Position numbers and translations under genes: made by a program. Below, piece by piece: positions 41,598 through 50,073 of a stretch of DNA of 54,940 nt. The stretch is from Ruminococcus sp. (GTDB lineage Bacteria > Bacillota > Clostridia > Oscillospirales > Ruminococcaceae), in contig JAJQGO010000062.1 in assembly GCA_021200415.1 (NCBI GenBank), positions 1 through 54,940 of the forward strand. The letters are read 5' to 3'. Position 1 is the first letter of the stretch, and each line of letters opens with the position of its first letter. Below the pieces are notes generated by a model. It worked only from the letters and a program-made list of their open reading frames with translations. It made no database searches and had not been told where the DNA came from.

Positions 41598-41609
41598 GGA
41601 GCTTTTTTG
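41584..41609. terminator. Terminator between convergent birA and CPBP gene
   Basis: AAAGCTCC (41584-41591) and GGAGCTTT (41598-41605) pair around GTATAA, followed by T; the A-rich left flank may let it serve the minus strand too. The loop holds the birA stop codon. Confidence 0.85.
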
Positions 41610-41613
41610 CTGA

Positions 41614-42804
41614 TTAAAGCGAGAAGGTTTCGATAATCATGCTTATCGCAAGGAGGATAAATGCTGCGGCAACCGTGAAGGTTTTCTTAGCAACTGCAAA
41701 TCCGCGCCTGCTCTGCTGGGGAGTCGTCCTCGGGAACATATTTTTCTTTGAAAAGGAAAGGAGCGCCACAAGTCCTATTGCGGCAAGGAACATATACGCG
41801 AAGCTTACCCAGATTATTGTGTATGTGCTGCCTGTTTCCGAAAAATGGCTGATAATCATGGCAATGGAGTTGACGAAGATGTGAACTATAACAGACGGCA
41901 GAATTGAGTTGTGCTTTATATCAATGTGGGCAAGGAACATTCCCAGCAAAAAGGCGAAAAAGAACTGTGGGAGATTTCCGTGGGCAAGCCCGAAGAAGAG
42001 TGCGGATGCCACAATCGCAAAGCGCTGATTGGCTCTTGAGAAAACCTTGAGAACCATTCCTCTGTAGAACATTTCCTCGGTAATAGGGGCGATAATGCAT
42101 TGGTAAATTATGAGGACTGCAACGCCTGTCGCTGTTGTGGCAAAGTCTGAATCGTCCACAATTGTCGTGTGACCGTACTTATTGAATACATCCTCAGTGA
42201 ATGTTGAAAGCATTGACGAGGCATACTGAATGAAAATTCCGCATAGGCAGTATTGTATCGCCTTCCCCACGCTGAAGCCGTGTGTTCCTATGAGTGAGGA
42301 GCTGCCGAGCTTTGTGAATTTCAGCCCTATGTAGGTGAACAGGACGTTGGCAATGAGAAACGTAACAGCCGAAACCGATACGAGAAGCGCCGAGCTGTAT
42401 GCGTAGCTGTACAGCGAATAGTAGGACACATTGGGATTCAGAAGCTGCAAAATCATCATGACAAGCCTGACTCCCGCAAGCGAGAGGAGATTGGTTAAAA
42501 CAAAATGGAAAAAGATACAGGCTCCGCCCGTGCCGTAGAATCTGCGCAGACGCTTTTTTTCACCTGCGCTCGGCTCAACGGGAATTTTGCAGCCGGGCAT
42601 TTTTATCTGCGGGACAATATCACTGTAGCTGCCGTTGTAATCGTGATATTCGGTGGGATTGTCGAAGGGGTCGTTTTCATCGAGCATAAGGCTCTTCCTG
42701 CGTTCGGCTTCGTCCTCCTCCAGAAGCTTGTTCAGCTCAAAAATTTCGTGATTGAGCATAGAAATTTCAGCCTGACGCTCATCGGGTGTAATGTTGTCGT
42801 TCAT
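41614..42804 (-). CDS. CPBP-family intramembrane glutamic endopeptidase
   Basis: The 396-residue membrane protein has a cytosolic N-terminal segment of about 95 residues (with the acidic NKLLEEDEAERR) and about eight membrane helices. The CPBP (Abi, type II CAAX prenyl protease-like) motifs are intact: EEMFYRG, ALFFGLAHGN and VIVHIFVN, giving the catalytic Glu pair and two His. These enzymes cleave within the membrane; some are bacteriocin self-immunity proteins, but no bacteriocin genes are near. ATG 42804 is chosen because GGAGGAG is upstream; the ORF continues 13 codons further without support. Confidence 0.88.
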   Translation of the reverse strand: MNDNITPDERQAEISMLNHEIFELNKLLEEDEAERRKSLMLDENDPFDNPTEYHDYNGSYSDIVPQIKMPGCKIPVEPSAGEKKRLRRFYGTGGACIFFHFVLTNLLSLAGVRLVMMILQLLNPNVSYYSLYSYAYSSALLVSVSAVTFLIANVLFTYIGLKFTKLGSSSLIGTHGFSVGKAIQYCLCGIFIQYASSMLSTFTEDVFNKYGHTTIVDDSDFATTATGVAVLIIYQCIIAPITEEMFYRGMVLKVFSRANQRFAIVASALFFGLAHGNLPQFFFAFLLGMFLAHIDIKHNSILPSVIVHIFVNSIAMIISHFSETGSTYTIIWVSFAYMFLAAIGLVALLSFSKKNMFPRTTPQQSRRGFAVAKKTFTVAAAFILLAISMIIETFSL

Positions 42805-43034
42805 TTTTATGCAGCTCCTCCTTTTTCTGCGTACACATTGCAAAATACATACAATATATTATATCAGATTTTTTCGTGAAAGTAAATACCCGAACTGCTT
42901 TTAAAAAAATCTCCCGACGCTATAGACAAATTTCACAAAATGTGATATAATAGATATGAAATTATTGATAATACTGTTGCTTTTTTGCCGCGGCAAGCCA
43001 TTTGCCGCGCGAATGTGACAAGAAAGGAAAGGGT

Positions 43035-43448
43035 ATGATTCACGAAAAATCCTGCGGCGCAATTGTTTACCGCAAATTCCACGGGAATACCGAGATTTTG
43101 CTCGTAAGGCACATCAACAGCGGTCACTGGTCTTTTCCAAAGGGTCATGTTGAAAAGGGGGAAACGGAAGTGGAAACGGCAAGGCGTGAAATTATGGAGG
43201 AAACGTCCATTGACGTAATAATCGATCCCACGTTCAGGGAAACTGTAACCTACTCCCCAAGGCGAGATACGGTAAAGAATGTGGTCTATTTTTTGGCAAA
43301 GGCGAAAAATGTCGATTTCGTGCCCCAAAAGGACGAAATATCGGAGGTGCGGTGGGTTGACATTACCTACGCTCCCCACATTCTCTCCTACGACAACGAC
43401 AGAACAATCACGGTTAAGGCAAAAAACGCCATCAAAGATTTGTACTGA
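43035..43448 (+). CDS. Nudix hydrolase, Ap4A-hydrolase-like
   Basis: The 137-residue protein starts MIHEKSCGAIVYRK and has a Nudix box, GHVEKGETEVETARREIMEE, followed by TSI. The consensus ends EExGU; here Gly is replaced by Ser, while the metal-binding REUxEE core is intact. The GHWSFPKGHVEKGE stretch resembles bis(5'-nucleosyl)-tetraphosphatases of the Nudix family, which degrade Ap4A-type dinucleotides. ATG 43035 has GAAAGGAAAGGG upstream. It stands alone, with a terminator after it. Substrate is not fixed by the sequence. Confidence 0.87.
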   Translation: MIHEKSCGAIVYRKFHGNTEILLVRHINSGHWSFPKGHVEKGETEVETARREIMEETSIDVIIDPTFRETVTYSPRRDTVKNVVYFLAKAKNVDFVPQKDEISEVRWVDITYAPHILSYDNDRTITVKAKNAIKDLY

Positions 43449-43472
43449 AAATCACATCAATTCACACTAAAG

Positions 43473-43499
43473 CTCCGGACGGCTGTCCGGAGTTTTTTT
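43473..43499 (+). terminator. Terminator of the Nudix gene
   Basis: CTCCGGAC (43473-43480) and GTCCGGAG (43485-43492) form a perfect 8-bp stem around GGCT, followed by seven T. Confidence 0.94.
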
Positions 43500-43504
43500 A
43501 TACA

Positions 43505-43882
43505 TCAAAACACACTCGTCAGCAGCGGAGCTTCGTTTTCCCGAAGGAGCGTCAGAAGCTCCGCCATTTCATCAAGCTCGGCGAAGGCTTCGTCGCTGTC
43601 AGCCTGTATCATGGGAATTATCCTCGAGGCAAGGCGGCTTATTTCCGAAAGCCTGTCCTTTTTCAGCATGACGCCTGCCCATTTGCGGAAGTCCTCCCAG
43701 CTCTCCCCAAGCTCCGCCGCCTTTTCGAGGGCGGATTCCTTGTCGCCTGCTTCAAGGCTGCTGCGAACCGCTTCGTTAAGCTCGCAGAGCCTGTCGCATC
43801 TGAAGCTCACCCATATGCCCGAAATCACGCTTAAAAGCACGAGAACCGAAAGAATAATTCCGCTTGTTTTAACTCTTGTCAT
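43505..43882 (-). CDS. DUF4363 family protein
   Basis: The 125-residue product starts MTRVKTSGIILSVLVLLSVISG with one membrane anchor and continues as an all-helical extracytoplasmic domain (DRLCELNEAVRSSLEAG, KAAELGESWEDFRKWAGVMLKK in part). This matches DUF4363, a clostridial family of unknown function that is very often encoded right after a DUF421 gene, as here. ATG 43882 overlaps the end of the DUF421 gene by 14 nt; the ORF reaches further upstream without support. The pairing suggests the two proteins act together in the membrane. Confidence 0.85.
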   Translation of the reverse strand: MTRVKTSGIILSVLVLLSVISGIWVSFRCDRLCELNEAVRSSLEAGDKESALEKAAELGESWEDFRKWAGVMLKKDRLSEISRLASRIIPMIQADSDEAFAELDEMAELLTLLRENEAPLLTSVF

Positions 43883-44585
43883 TTGAATTTCCCTCTCCGC
43901 CGATTTTCGGGGGATTTCCCCGCTTGTCGGCAATGTAGTAGCGTCCGGAGCTGTCCGCGGTCATTATGAGAACGTCGGAAACATCAAGTCTCTCCCTGCG
44001 CAGAATACGCTTCAGCGTCTTTTCCCCCATGCCTGCGGTGCTTAAAGCCCTTTCCGAAATTTTTCCGTCGGAGATTACAACCTGCGGCGGATCGGAGCTT
44101 TCGCCCGTGATATTCATATCAATTCGTGTAACCGATTCGTTATCGGATTTTTTCATAACGGAAATACTGCCCGTTGTTTCAACTATGGCGAACTGCACCT
44201 CCTCAATGCGGAAGATGCCGTTCCCACGGAGCGCCGTCATGAGGTCGTCAACCGAAAAGCGCAGATCACGCATTACCCTGCGGTCGATAACGCCGCCGCT
44301 TATGATGATTTTCGGGTGACCTGAAATAACCTTGCGGAGCTTTGTGCATTTCATGGAAAGCCACGATACGATAACCTCAAAGCAGACAAGGGATAAAATA
44401 GGCGTAATCCCGACTATAAGGGGAATATTGACGTCCTCAAGGGGGAGTGTGGCGATATTTGAAACGAGAATGGTAATTACAAGCTCCGACGGCTGAAGCT
44501 CTCCCAGCTGACGCTTGCCCATAAGCCTGACGGCGAAAATTACCAGAATATAGAGAATCAGGGATCTCAGCAGAACAATGCTCAT
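43869..44585 (-). CDS. DUF421 membrane protein (YetF-like)
   Basis: The 238-residue protein has three membrane helices in the first 90 residues (RSLILYILVIFAVRLMGKRQLGELQPSEL in part, the family hallmark) and a cytosolic domain with the second hallmark (SGGVIDRRVMRDLRFSVDDLM, in part). DUF421 proteins include Bacillus YetF and SpoVA-associated relatives that affect spore membrane properties and germination; a sporulation link here is inference supported by the many spore-type genes nearby. It overlaps the DUF4363 gene by 14 nt, forming a two-gene operon. Confidence 0.88.
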   Translation of the reverse strand: MSIVLLRSLILYILVIFAVRLMGKRQLGELQPSELVITILVSNIATLPLEDVNIPLIVGITPILSLVCFEVIVSWLSMKCTKLRKVISGHPKIIISGGVIDRRVMRDLRFSVDDLMTALRGNGIFRIEEVQFAIVETTGSISVMKKSDNESVTRIDMNITGESSDPPQVVISDGKISERALSTAGMGEKTLKRILRRERLDVSDVLIMTADSSGRYYIADKRGNPPKIGGEGNSNDKS

Positions 44586-44703
44586 AAAAAACGCTCCTTT
44601 CTAAAGTTATTCTGCCTTTTTCGGTTTGAGTTATACATAGTAATAATCGGGGAAATCAGTGAATATAAATAATAAAAAAACTGTTTTGCATGGAGGAAAA
44701 AAT

Positions 44704-45423
44704 ATGGACAAAAGAGATATTGCGTCACAAGCTGAAAAATACAAGCGTGAGATGATGAAGCTTTACGGCAGAAGCACCGTTCAGGAAAATGACGATGAGG
44801 CAGTCCCCGTGGTAAACGTAAGACCCGAGGCCGATGAGCCGCCCGAAGCTCCCCCTGAGCCTGAAAGGGAAATAAAAACCGAGCCTGAAACGGAATATGA
44901 GCCTGAATCTGAGGATAACGACATGACACGGCGCTATCCCGACCCCGATTTATCGGAGCTTGAAACGGATTTCGGAGAGTCTCCCGAAGAGAACGGCGAT
45001 GAAACTCCCGAATATGTATCCGAGGAGAGCATAGGCACGGAAAAGGGCTATATTCAGGTAAATGTGCGCACGGGAGATGATTCTGAGCCGATACAGGGAG
45101 CGGATGTTCAGGTGACGGCTGTCGTTGATGGAAATCTGATGATACTGGCTTCGGGAGCTACCGATGAAAGCGGAGCCGCGCCCCTGTTTGAAGTTCCCGT
45201 GCCGAGCATTTCCTATTCGCAGACGCCCGATCCGACTGTAAGACCCTACAGCCTTTTTGACGTCAGCGTGACGGCAAGGGGATTTTTCAACGCAAGAAGC
45301 GTCGATGTGCCTGTATTCGAGGGGATAACCTCAGTGCAGAGCTTCAGCATGATACCTACGCCCCTTTTCATGAACTCAGGGGACGAAACGGTTACAAGCT
45401 ACAATCAGGAGCCGAATTTATAG
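44704..45423 (+). CDS. Acidic protein with carboxypeptidase-regulatory/Ig-like domain
   Basis: The 239-residue protein has no signal peptide. The N-terminal 110 residues are disordered, rich in Glu, Pro and Asp (PPEAPPEPEREI), beginning KRDIASQAEKYKREMMKLYGR. The C-terminal half (about 118-235) is a beta-sandwich of the carboxypeptidase regulatory or Ig-like type: GYIQVNVRTGDDSEPIQGADV, then TDESGAAPLFEVP and YSLFDVSVTARGF. ATG 44704 has GGAGG at 7 nt; a GTG at 44659 is not needed. It is the first of three genes in one unit with two peptidoglycan-binding proteins. I infer a structural partner of those; no exact family is recognised. Confidence 0.7.
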   Translation: MDKRDIASQAEKYKREMMKLYGRSTVQENDDEAVPVVNVRPEADEPPEAPPEPEREIKTEPETEYEPESEDNDMTRRYPDPDLSELETDFGESPEENGDETPEYVSEESIGTEKGYIQVNVRTGDDSEPIQGADVQVTAVVDGNLMILASGATDESGAAPLFEVPVPSISYSQTPDPTVRPYSLFDVSVTARGFFNARSVDVPVFEGITSVQSFSMIPTPLFMNSGDETVTSYNQEPNL

Positions 45424-45435
45424 GAGGGGATTTTT

Positions 45436-46833
45436 ATGCTTACAGGAACGCCTTATATTCCCGAAACGATTACAGTTCATCTGGGAACGCCCGATTCAAA
45501 CGCGGCAAATGTTACGGTTGATTTTCCCACATACGTGAAAAATGTGGCATCAAGCGAAATATATCCGACATGGCCGGAAAATTCCCTGAGAGCGAATATC
45601 TACGTTATAACAACATTTGCCCTGAACAGGATATATACCGAGTGGTATCGTTCGAGAGGATATGATTTTGACATAACGGCTTCAACGCAATACGACCAGA
45701 AATTCATAAACGGACGTGAAATCTTTGAAAACATCAGTCTGCTGGCGGATGAGCTGTTCAACGACTATGTGCGGCGGCAGGGGACTGTCGAGCCGATGTT
45801 CACGTCCTTCTGCAACGGAACGACCGTTACGTGCAGCGGACTTTCCCAGTGGGGGACGGTAACACTTGCGAATCAGGGCATGACGCCCTATGAGATACTT
45901 CAATATTATTACGGAGATGATATAGATATTGTGAAAAACGCGCCTGTCAGAACATCAATGCCGTCCTTCCCGGGAATAGATCTCGCTGTCGGGGCGGCAG
46001 GAAACGATGTCAAGTCACTTCAAATATATCTTAACAGGATTTCGAGAAATTATCCCGCAATTCCGAAAATACCGGAGGCTGACGGCGTTTACGGAGCTGA
46101 AACGGAGGACGCTGTGAGGGAGTTTCAGCGGATTTTCGGTCTGAATGCCACAGGAACGGTCGATGAAGCGACGTGGTATAAGATAATATATATTTACACG
46201 AGCGTTAAACGAATTGCCGAGCTTGATTCGGAGGGAGTCCGCCTTGAGGAAATCCCACGGCAGTATTCGGAGGAGCTGAAAATCGGAATGCAGAGTCGGG
46301 AGATAAGCGTTCTCCAGTATTATCTTGCCGTAATCGGGGCGTATTACGAGGCTGTCGCTCCGGTTGAGATTACGGGATATTTCGGGGAAGAAACGGAGAA
46401 ATCCGTGAAATCCTTTCAGCGTGTTTTCGGACTTTCGCAAACGGGAGTTGTGGACAGAGCCACATGGAACGATATGTATCGGGCGTATCAGGGAATTGTT
46501 GAATCCGTGCCCTTTGATTCGGCAGCGGATGTTGTCCTCTATCCGGGAACTGTTTTCAAGGAGGGCGTTTCGGGAGAATATGTGCGGATTCTCCAGCAGT
46601 ATCTGACGTTTATCAGTCAGACATATCCCAATATATCCGCAGTCAACGACACAGGCTACTTCGGGCCGCTTACAAGGCAGTCGGTTACGGAGTTCCAGAA
46701 GCAGTTCGGGCTGACCCCCAACGGCATAGTGGGAGCGGATACGTGGGACGCGATTGCGGGAGTTTATTCGGATTTGAAATTCGGCTTCGACAAGCGCCCC
46801 TATCAGAACCCCGGGTATACAATTTCCGCGTGA
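45436..46833 (+). CDS. Leaderless SpoIID-like protein with three peptidoglycan-binding domains
   Basis: The 465-residue protein has no signal peptide. Residues about 1-175 resemble a SpoIID/LytB domain (SEIYPTWPENSLRANIYVI, CSGLSQWGTVTLANQGMTPYEILQYYYG, quoted in part), matching the KAQAVAARTYA and GHGVGMSQ regions of that family in position but lacking the usual catalytic Glu context. Three PG_binding_1 repeats follow at about 185-255, 275-355 and 370-450, each with a Y-G-x-x-T-x-x-A/S-V-x-x-F-Q core and a G-T/V-V-x-x-x-T-W end. Such proteins occur in Clostridia and may act in the spore cortex or coat from the mother-cell side. It lies 12 nt after the previous gene. Confidence 0.82.
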   Translation: MLTGTPYIPETITVHLGTPDSNAANVTVDFPTYVKNVASSEIYPTWPENSLRANIYVITTFALNRIYTEWYRSRGYDFDITASTQYDQKFINGREIFENISLLADELFNDYVRRQGTVEPMFTSFCNGTTVTCSGLSQWGTVTLANQGMTPYEILQYYYGDDIDIVKNAPVRTSMPSFPGIDLAVGAAGNDVKSLQIYLNRISRNYPAIPKIPEADGVYGAETEDAVREFQRIFGLNATGTVDEATWYKIIYIYTSVKRIAELDSEGVRLEEIPRQYSEELKIGMQSREISVLQYYLAVIGAYYEAVAPVEITGYFGEETEKSVKSFQRVFGLSQTGVVDRATWNDMYRAYQGIVESVPFDSAADVVLYPGTVFKEGVSGEYVRILQQYLTFISQTYPNISAVNDTGYFGPLTRQSVTEFQKQFGLTPNGIVGADTWDAIAGVYSDLKFGFDKRPYQNPGYTISA

Positions 46834-46857
46834 GCGGACACGAAAGGAGCAATTTTT

Positions 46858-47376
46858 ATGGCTTACACGAATGCGCAGAAAAAGCAGCATATCAGGGAGA
46901 TTCAGACGTATCTTTACGGGATTTCCTTTTTCGACGGCAGGATTCCGAGGATTATTCCCGACGGAATTTACGGCAGGGAAACGGCAGTTGCCGTGAGAGC
47001 CTTTCAGCGTGAGTACGGCATAGCCGAAACGGGCAATACGGATTCCGCAACGTGGGATAAAATCGTAAGCGTTTATCAGGCTTATCAGCACTCGAACCCG
47101 ATTGCCTATAATATCTTCCCCTCGTCGGGATATGTGGTGCGTCAGGGGGATAAGGGGCTTGTGGTGTATATTTTGCAGGCGATGCTGAACGATTTGGGAA
47201 TAAAGTATGACAATATGCCTGCAATCGCCGTCAGCGGAACGTATAATGCCCCGACAGCCGAAGCGGTAAAGCTTTTCCAGAGGAAAACGGGACTCCCCCA
47301 AAGCGGCTCAGTTGACAGCGGAACGTGGAATATGCTTGTCCGCGCAAGCGAACATATAAACAAAACAGCCGGATGA
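46858..47376 (+). CDS. Leaderless protein with two peptidoglycan-binding domains
   Basis: A 172-residue protein made almost only of two PG_binding_1 repeats (about 8-75 and 85-165): DGIYGRETAVAVRAFQREYG and TYNAPTAEAVKLFQRKTG with SATWDKI and SGTWNML ends. There is no signal peptide and no catalytic domain. It starts 24 nt after the longer peptidoglycan-binding protein with GAAAGGAG before the ATG, so the three genes from 44704 form an operon. It probably arose by duplication of repeats from its neighbour. Likely a cell-wall or cortex-binding accessory. Confidence 0.82.
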   Translation: MAYTNAQKKQHIREIQTYLYGISFFDGRIPRIIPDGIYGRETAVAVRAFQREYGIAETGNTDSATWDKIVSVYQAYQHSNPIAYNIFPSSGYVVRQGDKGLVVYILQAMLNDLGIKYDNMPAIAVSGTYNAPTAEAVKLFQRKTGLPQSGSVDSGTWNMLVRASEHINKTAG

Positions 47377-47462
47377 AAATAAACATAATCATGGCGTCAA
47401 CTTAACATTATTCATCGATTTGATTTAATCTCAATTTTGTGAAAAAAAAGTCAAAGACCCTA

Positions 47463-47491
47463 TTGACATATTGACAGAAAACGGCTATAAT
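47463..47491 (+). promoter_or_regulatory. Strong promoter of pckG
   Basis: TTGACA (47463-47468), 17 nt, TATAAT (47486-47491): a full sigma-A consensus. The leader of about 120 nt holds CATACAA and TTGTATG arms near 47555-47586 that could form a 7-bp hairpin. Confidence 0.85.
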
Positions 47492-47619
47492 AGTACCTGA
47501 GGAACAATTCAAATTTCTATAAGTTCCGTCTGTATTATACGGAATATCGGAGTTCATACAATATGTATACCCGTATTTTTTGTATGCAGAAAGACGCAAA
47601 AAATTAGGAGGTTATTACA

Positions 47620-49440
47620 ATGTCATTGACACAGAATCCAAATGTAAACAAGTGGGTCGAAGAAATGATCGCTCTCACAAAGCCTGAGAAGGTTGTATGG
47701 ATTGACGGCTCTGAAGAACAGCTTGCTCAGCTCAAGGCAGAGGCAATCTCTACAGGCGAAATGATTGAGCTTAATCAGGAAAAGCTCCCGGGCTGTATCT
47801 ATCACAGAACCAAGCCCAATGACGTAGCTCGTGTTGAGGACAGAACTTTTATCTGTACCAAGACTAAGGAGGACGCAGGCCCGACAAATAACTGGATGGC
47901 TCCCGACGAGATGAAGGCTATGCTCACACCCCTCTACGACGGCTCAATGAAGGGCAGAACAATGTATGTTATCCCTTATTCAATGGGTCCTATCGGCTCG
48001 CCCCTCGCTAAGGTCGGCGTTGAGGTTACAGACTCGATTTACGTTGTTCTCAATATGAATATCATGACAAGAATGGGTAAGGCTGCATTTGAAAATCTCG
48101 GCGATACTTCCGACGATTTCGTAAGAGGTCTGCACTCAAAGGCTGACGTTGATCCCGAAAAGAGATATATCGTTCAGTTCCCTGAAGAAAATACTATCTG
48201 GTCAATTAACTCTGCTTACGGCGGAAACGTTCTCCTCGGCAAGAAGTGCTTTGCTCTCAGAATCGCTTCATTCCAGGGCAAGAATGAGGGCTGGATGGCT
48301 GAGCATATGCTCATCCTCGGCGTTAAGAAGCCTGACGGAGAGGTTAAATATATCACAGCTGCTTTCCCGTCCGCTTGCGGAAAGACAAACCTTGCTATGC
48401 TTATTCCTCCGGAGGGATATAAGAAGGCAGGCTACGAGGTATTCACTGTCGGCGACGATATCGCATGGATGAAGCCCGGCGAGGATGGCAGACTCTACGC
48501 TATCAACCCTGAAAACGGATTCTTCGGCGTTGCTCCCGGAACAAACGCTAAGTCCAACTACAACGCTCTCGCTTCCACAAAGAAGAATACCATCTTCACA
48601 AACGTTGCTATCAACAACGATGATATGACAGTTTGGTGGGAGGGCCTTGACAAGAATCCTCCTGTAAACGCTACAGAGTGGAAGGGCGCTAAGGTAAACG
48701 GCCCTGAGTTTACATCTGTTGTCGGAGCTGACGGCAAGAAGCAGACGCTTGCTCATCCCAACTCAAGATTTACCGCACCCGCTGTAAACTGCCCCTGCAT
48801 TTCACCTGAGTTCAACAACCCCAAGGGCGTGCCGGTTACAGCTATCATCTTCGGCGGAAGAAGAGCTTCAACAACTCCTCTCGTATATCAGTCATTTGAC
48901 TGGACACACGGAACATATATCGGCTCTGCTGTTTCCTCCGAAACAACAGCCGCAGCAACAGGCGCAGTAGGCGTGCTTCGTCACGACCCGATGGCTATGA
49001 AGCCCTTCATCGGCTACAATGTCGGCGATTACTGGGCACACTGGCTCGAAATGGGCGAAAAGCTCGGCGATAAGGCTCCTAAGATTTTCAACGTAAACTG
49101 GTTCAAGAAGGACGATAACGGAAACTTCCTGTGGCCCGGCTTCGGCGACAACATGAGAGTTCTCGACTGGATCATCAAGAGATGTGAGGGAACTGTTGAC
49201 GCTGTTGAAACTCCTATCGGATACATTCCTAAGAAGGAGGACATCAACCTTGAGGGTATTGAGGACGAGGTAACACCTGAGATTCTCGACAAGCTCCTTG
49301 ACGTTGACACAGACCTCTGGAAGAAGGAAATCGCAGAGATGCGCAGATACTACAAGGAAGATATTGCCGATAAGGGCGGTAAGATTCCTGCTGCACTCTA
49401 TGAGGTTCTTGATAAGATTGAAGCAAGACTTGCTAAGTAA
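47620..49440 (+). CDS. pckG: Phosphoenolpyruvate carboxykinase (GTP)
   Basis: The 606-residue enzyme interconverts oxaloacetate and phosphoenolpyruvate with GTP/GDP. The GTP-type is shown by FPSACGKTNLAML with the reactive Cys253 in the P-loop, YSMGPIGSPLAKVGVE, and FGGRRASTTPLV. In cellulolytic Ruminococcus it runs in the carboxylating direction, fixing CO2 toward oxaloacetate and succinate, which is known physiology rather than seen here. It is monocistronic, with a consensus promoter, GGAGG site and its own terminator. Codon use is more biased (GCT, AAG, CTC) than in neighbours, as in highly expressed genes. Confidence 0.97.
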   Translation: MSLTQNPNVNKWVEEMIALTKPEKVVWIDGSEEQLAQLKAEAISTGEMIELNQEKLPGCIYHRTKPNDVARVEDRTFICTKTKEDAGPTNNWMAPDEMKAMLTPLYDGSMKGRTMYVIPYSMGPIGSPLAKVGVEVTDSIYVVLNMNIMTRMGKAAFENLGDTSDDFVRGLHSKADVDPEKRYIVQFPEENTIWSINSAYGGNVLLGKKCFALRIASFQGKNEGWMAEHMLILGVKKPDGEVKYITAAFPSACGKTNLAMLIPPEGYKKAGYEVFTVGDDIAWMKPGEDGRLYAINPENGFFGVAPGTNAKSNYNALASTKKNTIFTNVAINNDDMTVWWEGLDKNPPVNATEWKGAKVNGPEFTSVVGADGKKQTLAHPNSRFTAPAVNCPCISPEFNNPKGVPVTAIIFGGRRASTTPLVYQSFDWTHGTYIGSAVSSETTAAATGAVGVLRHDPMAMKPFIGYNVGDYWAHWLEMGEKLGDKAPKIFNVNWFKKDDNGNFLWPGFGDNMRVLDWIIKRCEGTVDAVETPIGYIPKKEDINLEGIEDEVTPEILDKLLDVDTDLWKKEIAEMRRYYKEDIADKGGKIPAALYEVLDKIEARLAK

Positions 49441-49461
49441 AATTATCATAATTCATATAGA

Positions 49462-49489
49462 AATCCCGTCTGAAAAGGCGGGATTTTTT
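49462..49489 (+). terminator. Terminator of pckG
   Basis: AATCCCG (49462-49468) and CGGGATT (49479-49485) pair around a 10-nt loop, and a run of T follows. Confidence 0.92.
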
Positions 49490-49578
49490 GTTATTAAATG
49501 AAAATTTTCAAAAATACTTGAAAAAAAAAGCAATATCTGCTATTATAAAAATAATGTCAGATTATGAAAGGAATTGCT

Positions 49579-50073
49579 ATGGAAAAATTTATCAGGGCGT
49601 GCGTTTCGATTCTCCCGAAGCCGCTTCAGAAAATTTATTATAAGTATGAGGAAAAATGGCTCTATCTCATTTTCGGAGTCCTGACAACTGTCGTGAGCTT
49701 TGTTACCTCGGGAATATCAAAAAGTCTGCTGGAGGCGACAGGCTTCGGCAAGGACGCCGTAAGCACGGTAAGCACAGTTATTTCCTGGATTTGCGCCGTA
49801 ACCTTCGCCTACCTGACGAACCGCGTCTGGGTGTTTGATTCCCATGCGAAGGGAGCAGGCGAAATAGCGAGGGAGGCAGCTTCATTCTACGGCGGACGTG
49901 TGTTCACCCTCCTTGTGGAAACGGGCATGATGTGGATCGGATATTCAAAAATCGGCATAAATTATTGGGTGTCGAAGATTATAGCAAATATCGTGGTTCT
50001 CATTCTGAATTATGTTATAAGTAAAATTTTTGTATTCAGAGGCAAAAAGGACGATACAGCCGAAAATGATTGA
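49579..50073 (+). CDS. GtrA-family membrane protein
   Basis: The 164-residue protein has a cytosolic start (MEKFIRACVSILPKPLQKIYYKYEEKW, in part) and four membrane helices with the GtrA landmarks YLIFGVLTTVVSFVT, FAYLTNRVWVFDS and LNYVISKIFVFRG. GtrA-like proteins are thought to flip or guide lipid-linked sugars in wall polysaccharide modification. ATG 49579 has AAAGGA upstream, so the earlier in-frame ATG (49564) is not used. It overlaps dusB by 8 nt, suggesting coupled translation, although no functional link between the two is known. No glycosyltransferase gene is adjacent. Confidence 0.88.
   Translation: MEKFIRACVSILPKPLQKIYYKYEEKWLYLIFGVLTTVVSFVTSGISKSLLEATGFGKDAVSTVSTVISWICAVTFAYLTNRVWVFDSHAKGAGEIAREAASFYGGRVFTLLVETGMMWIGYSKIGINYWVSKIIANIVVLILNYVISKIFVFRGKKDDTAEND

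Noticed and set aside
46015..47301. 428-residue ORF antisense to the peptidoglycan-binding genes
   Set aside because: The plus-strand frames contain five recognisable PG_binding_1 repeats; the antisense frame crosses two genes and has no ribosome site.
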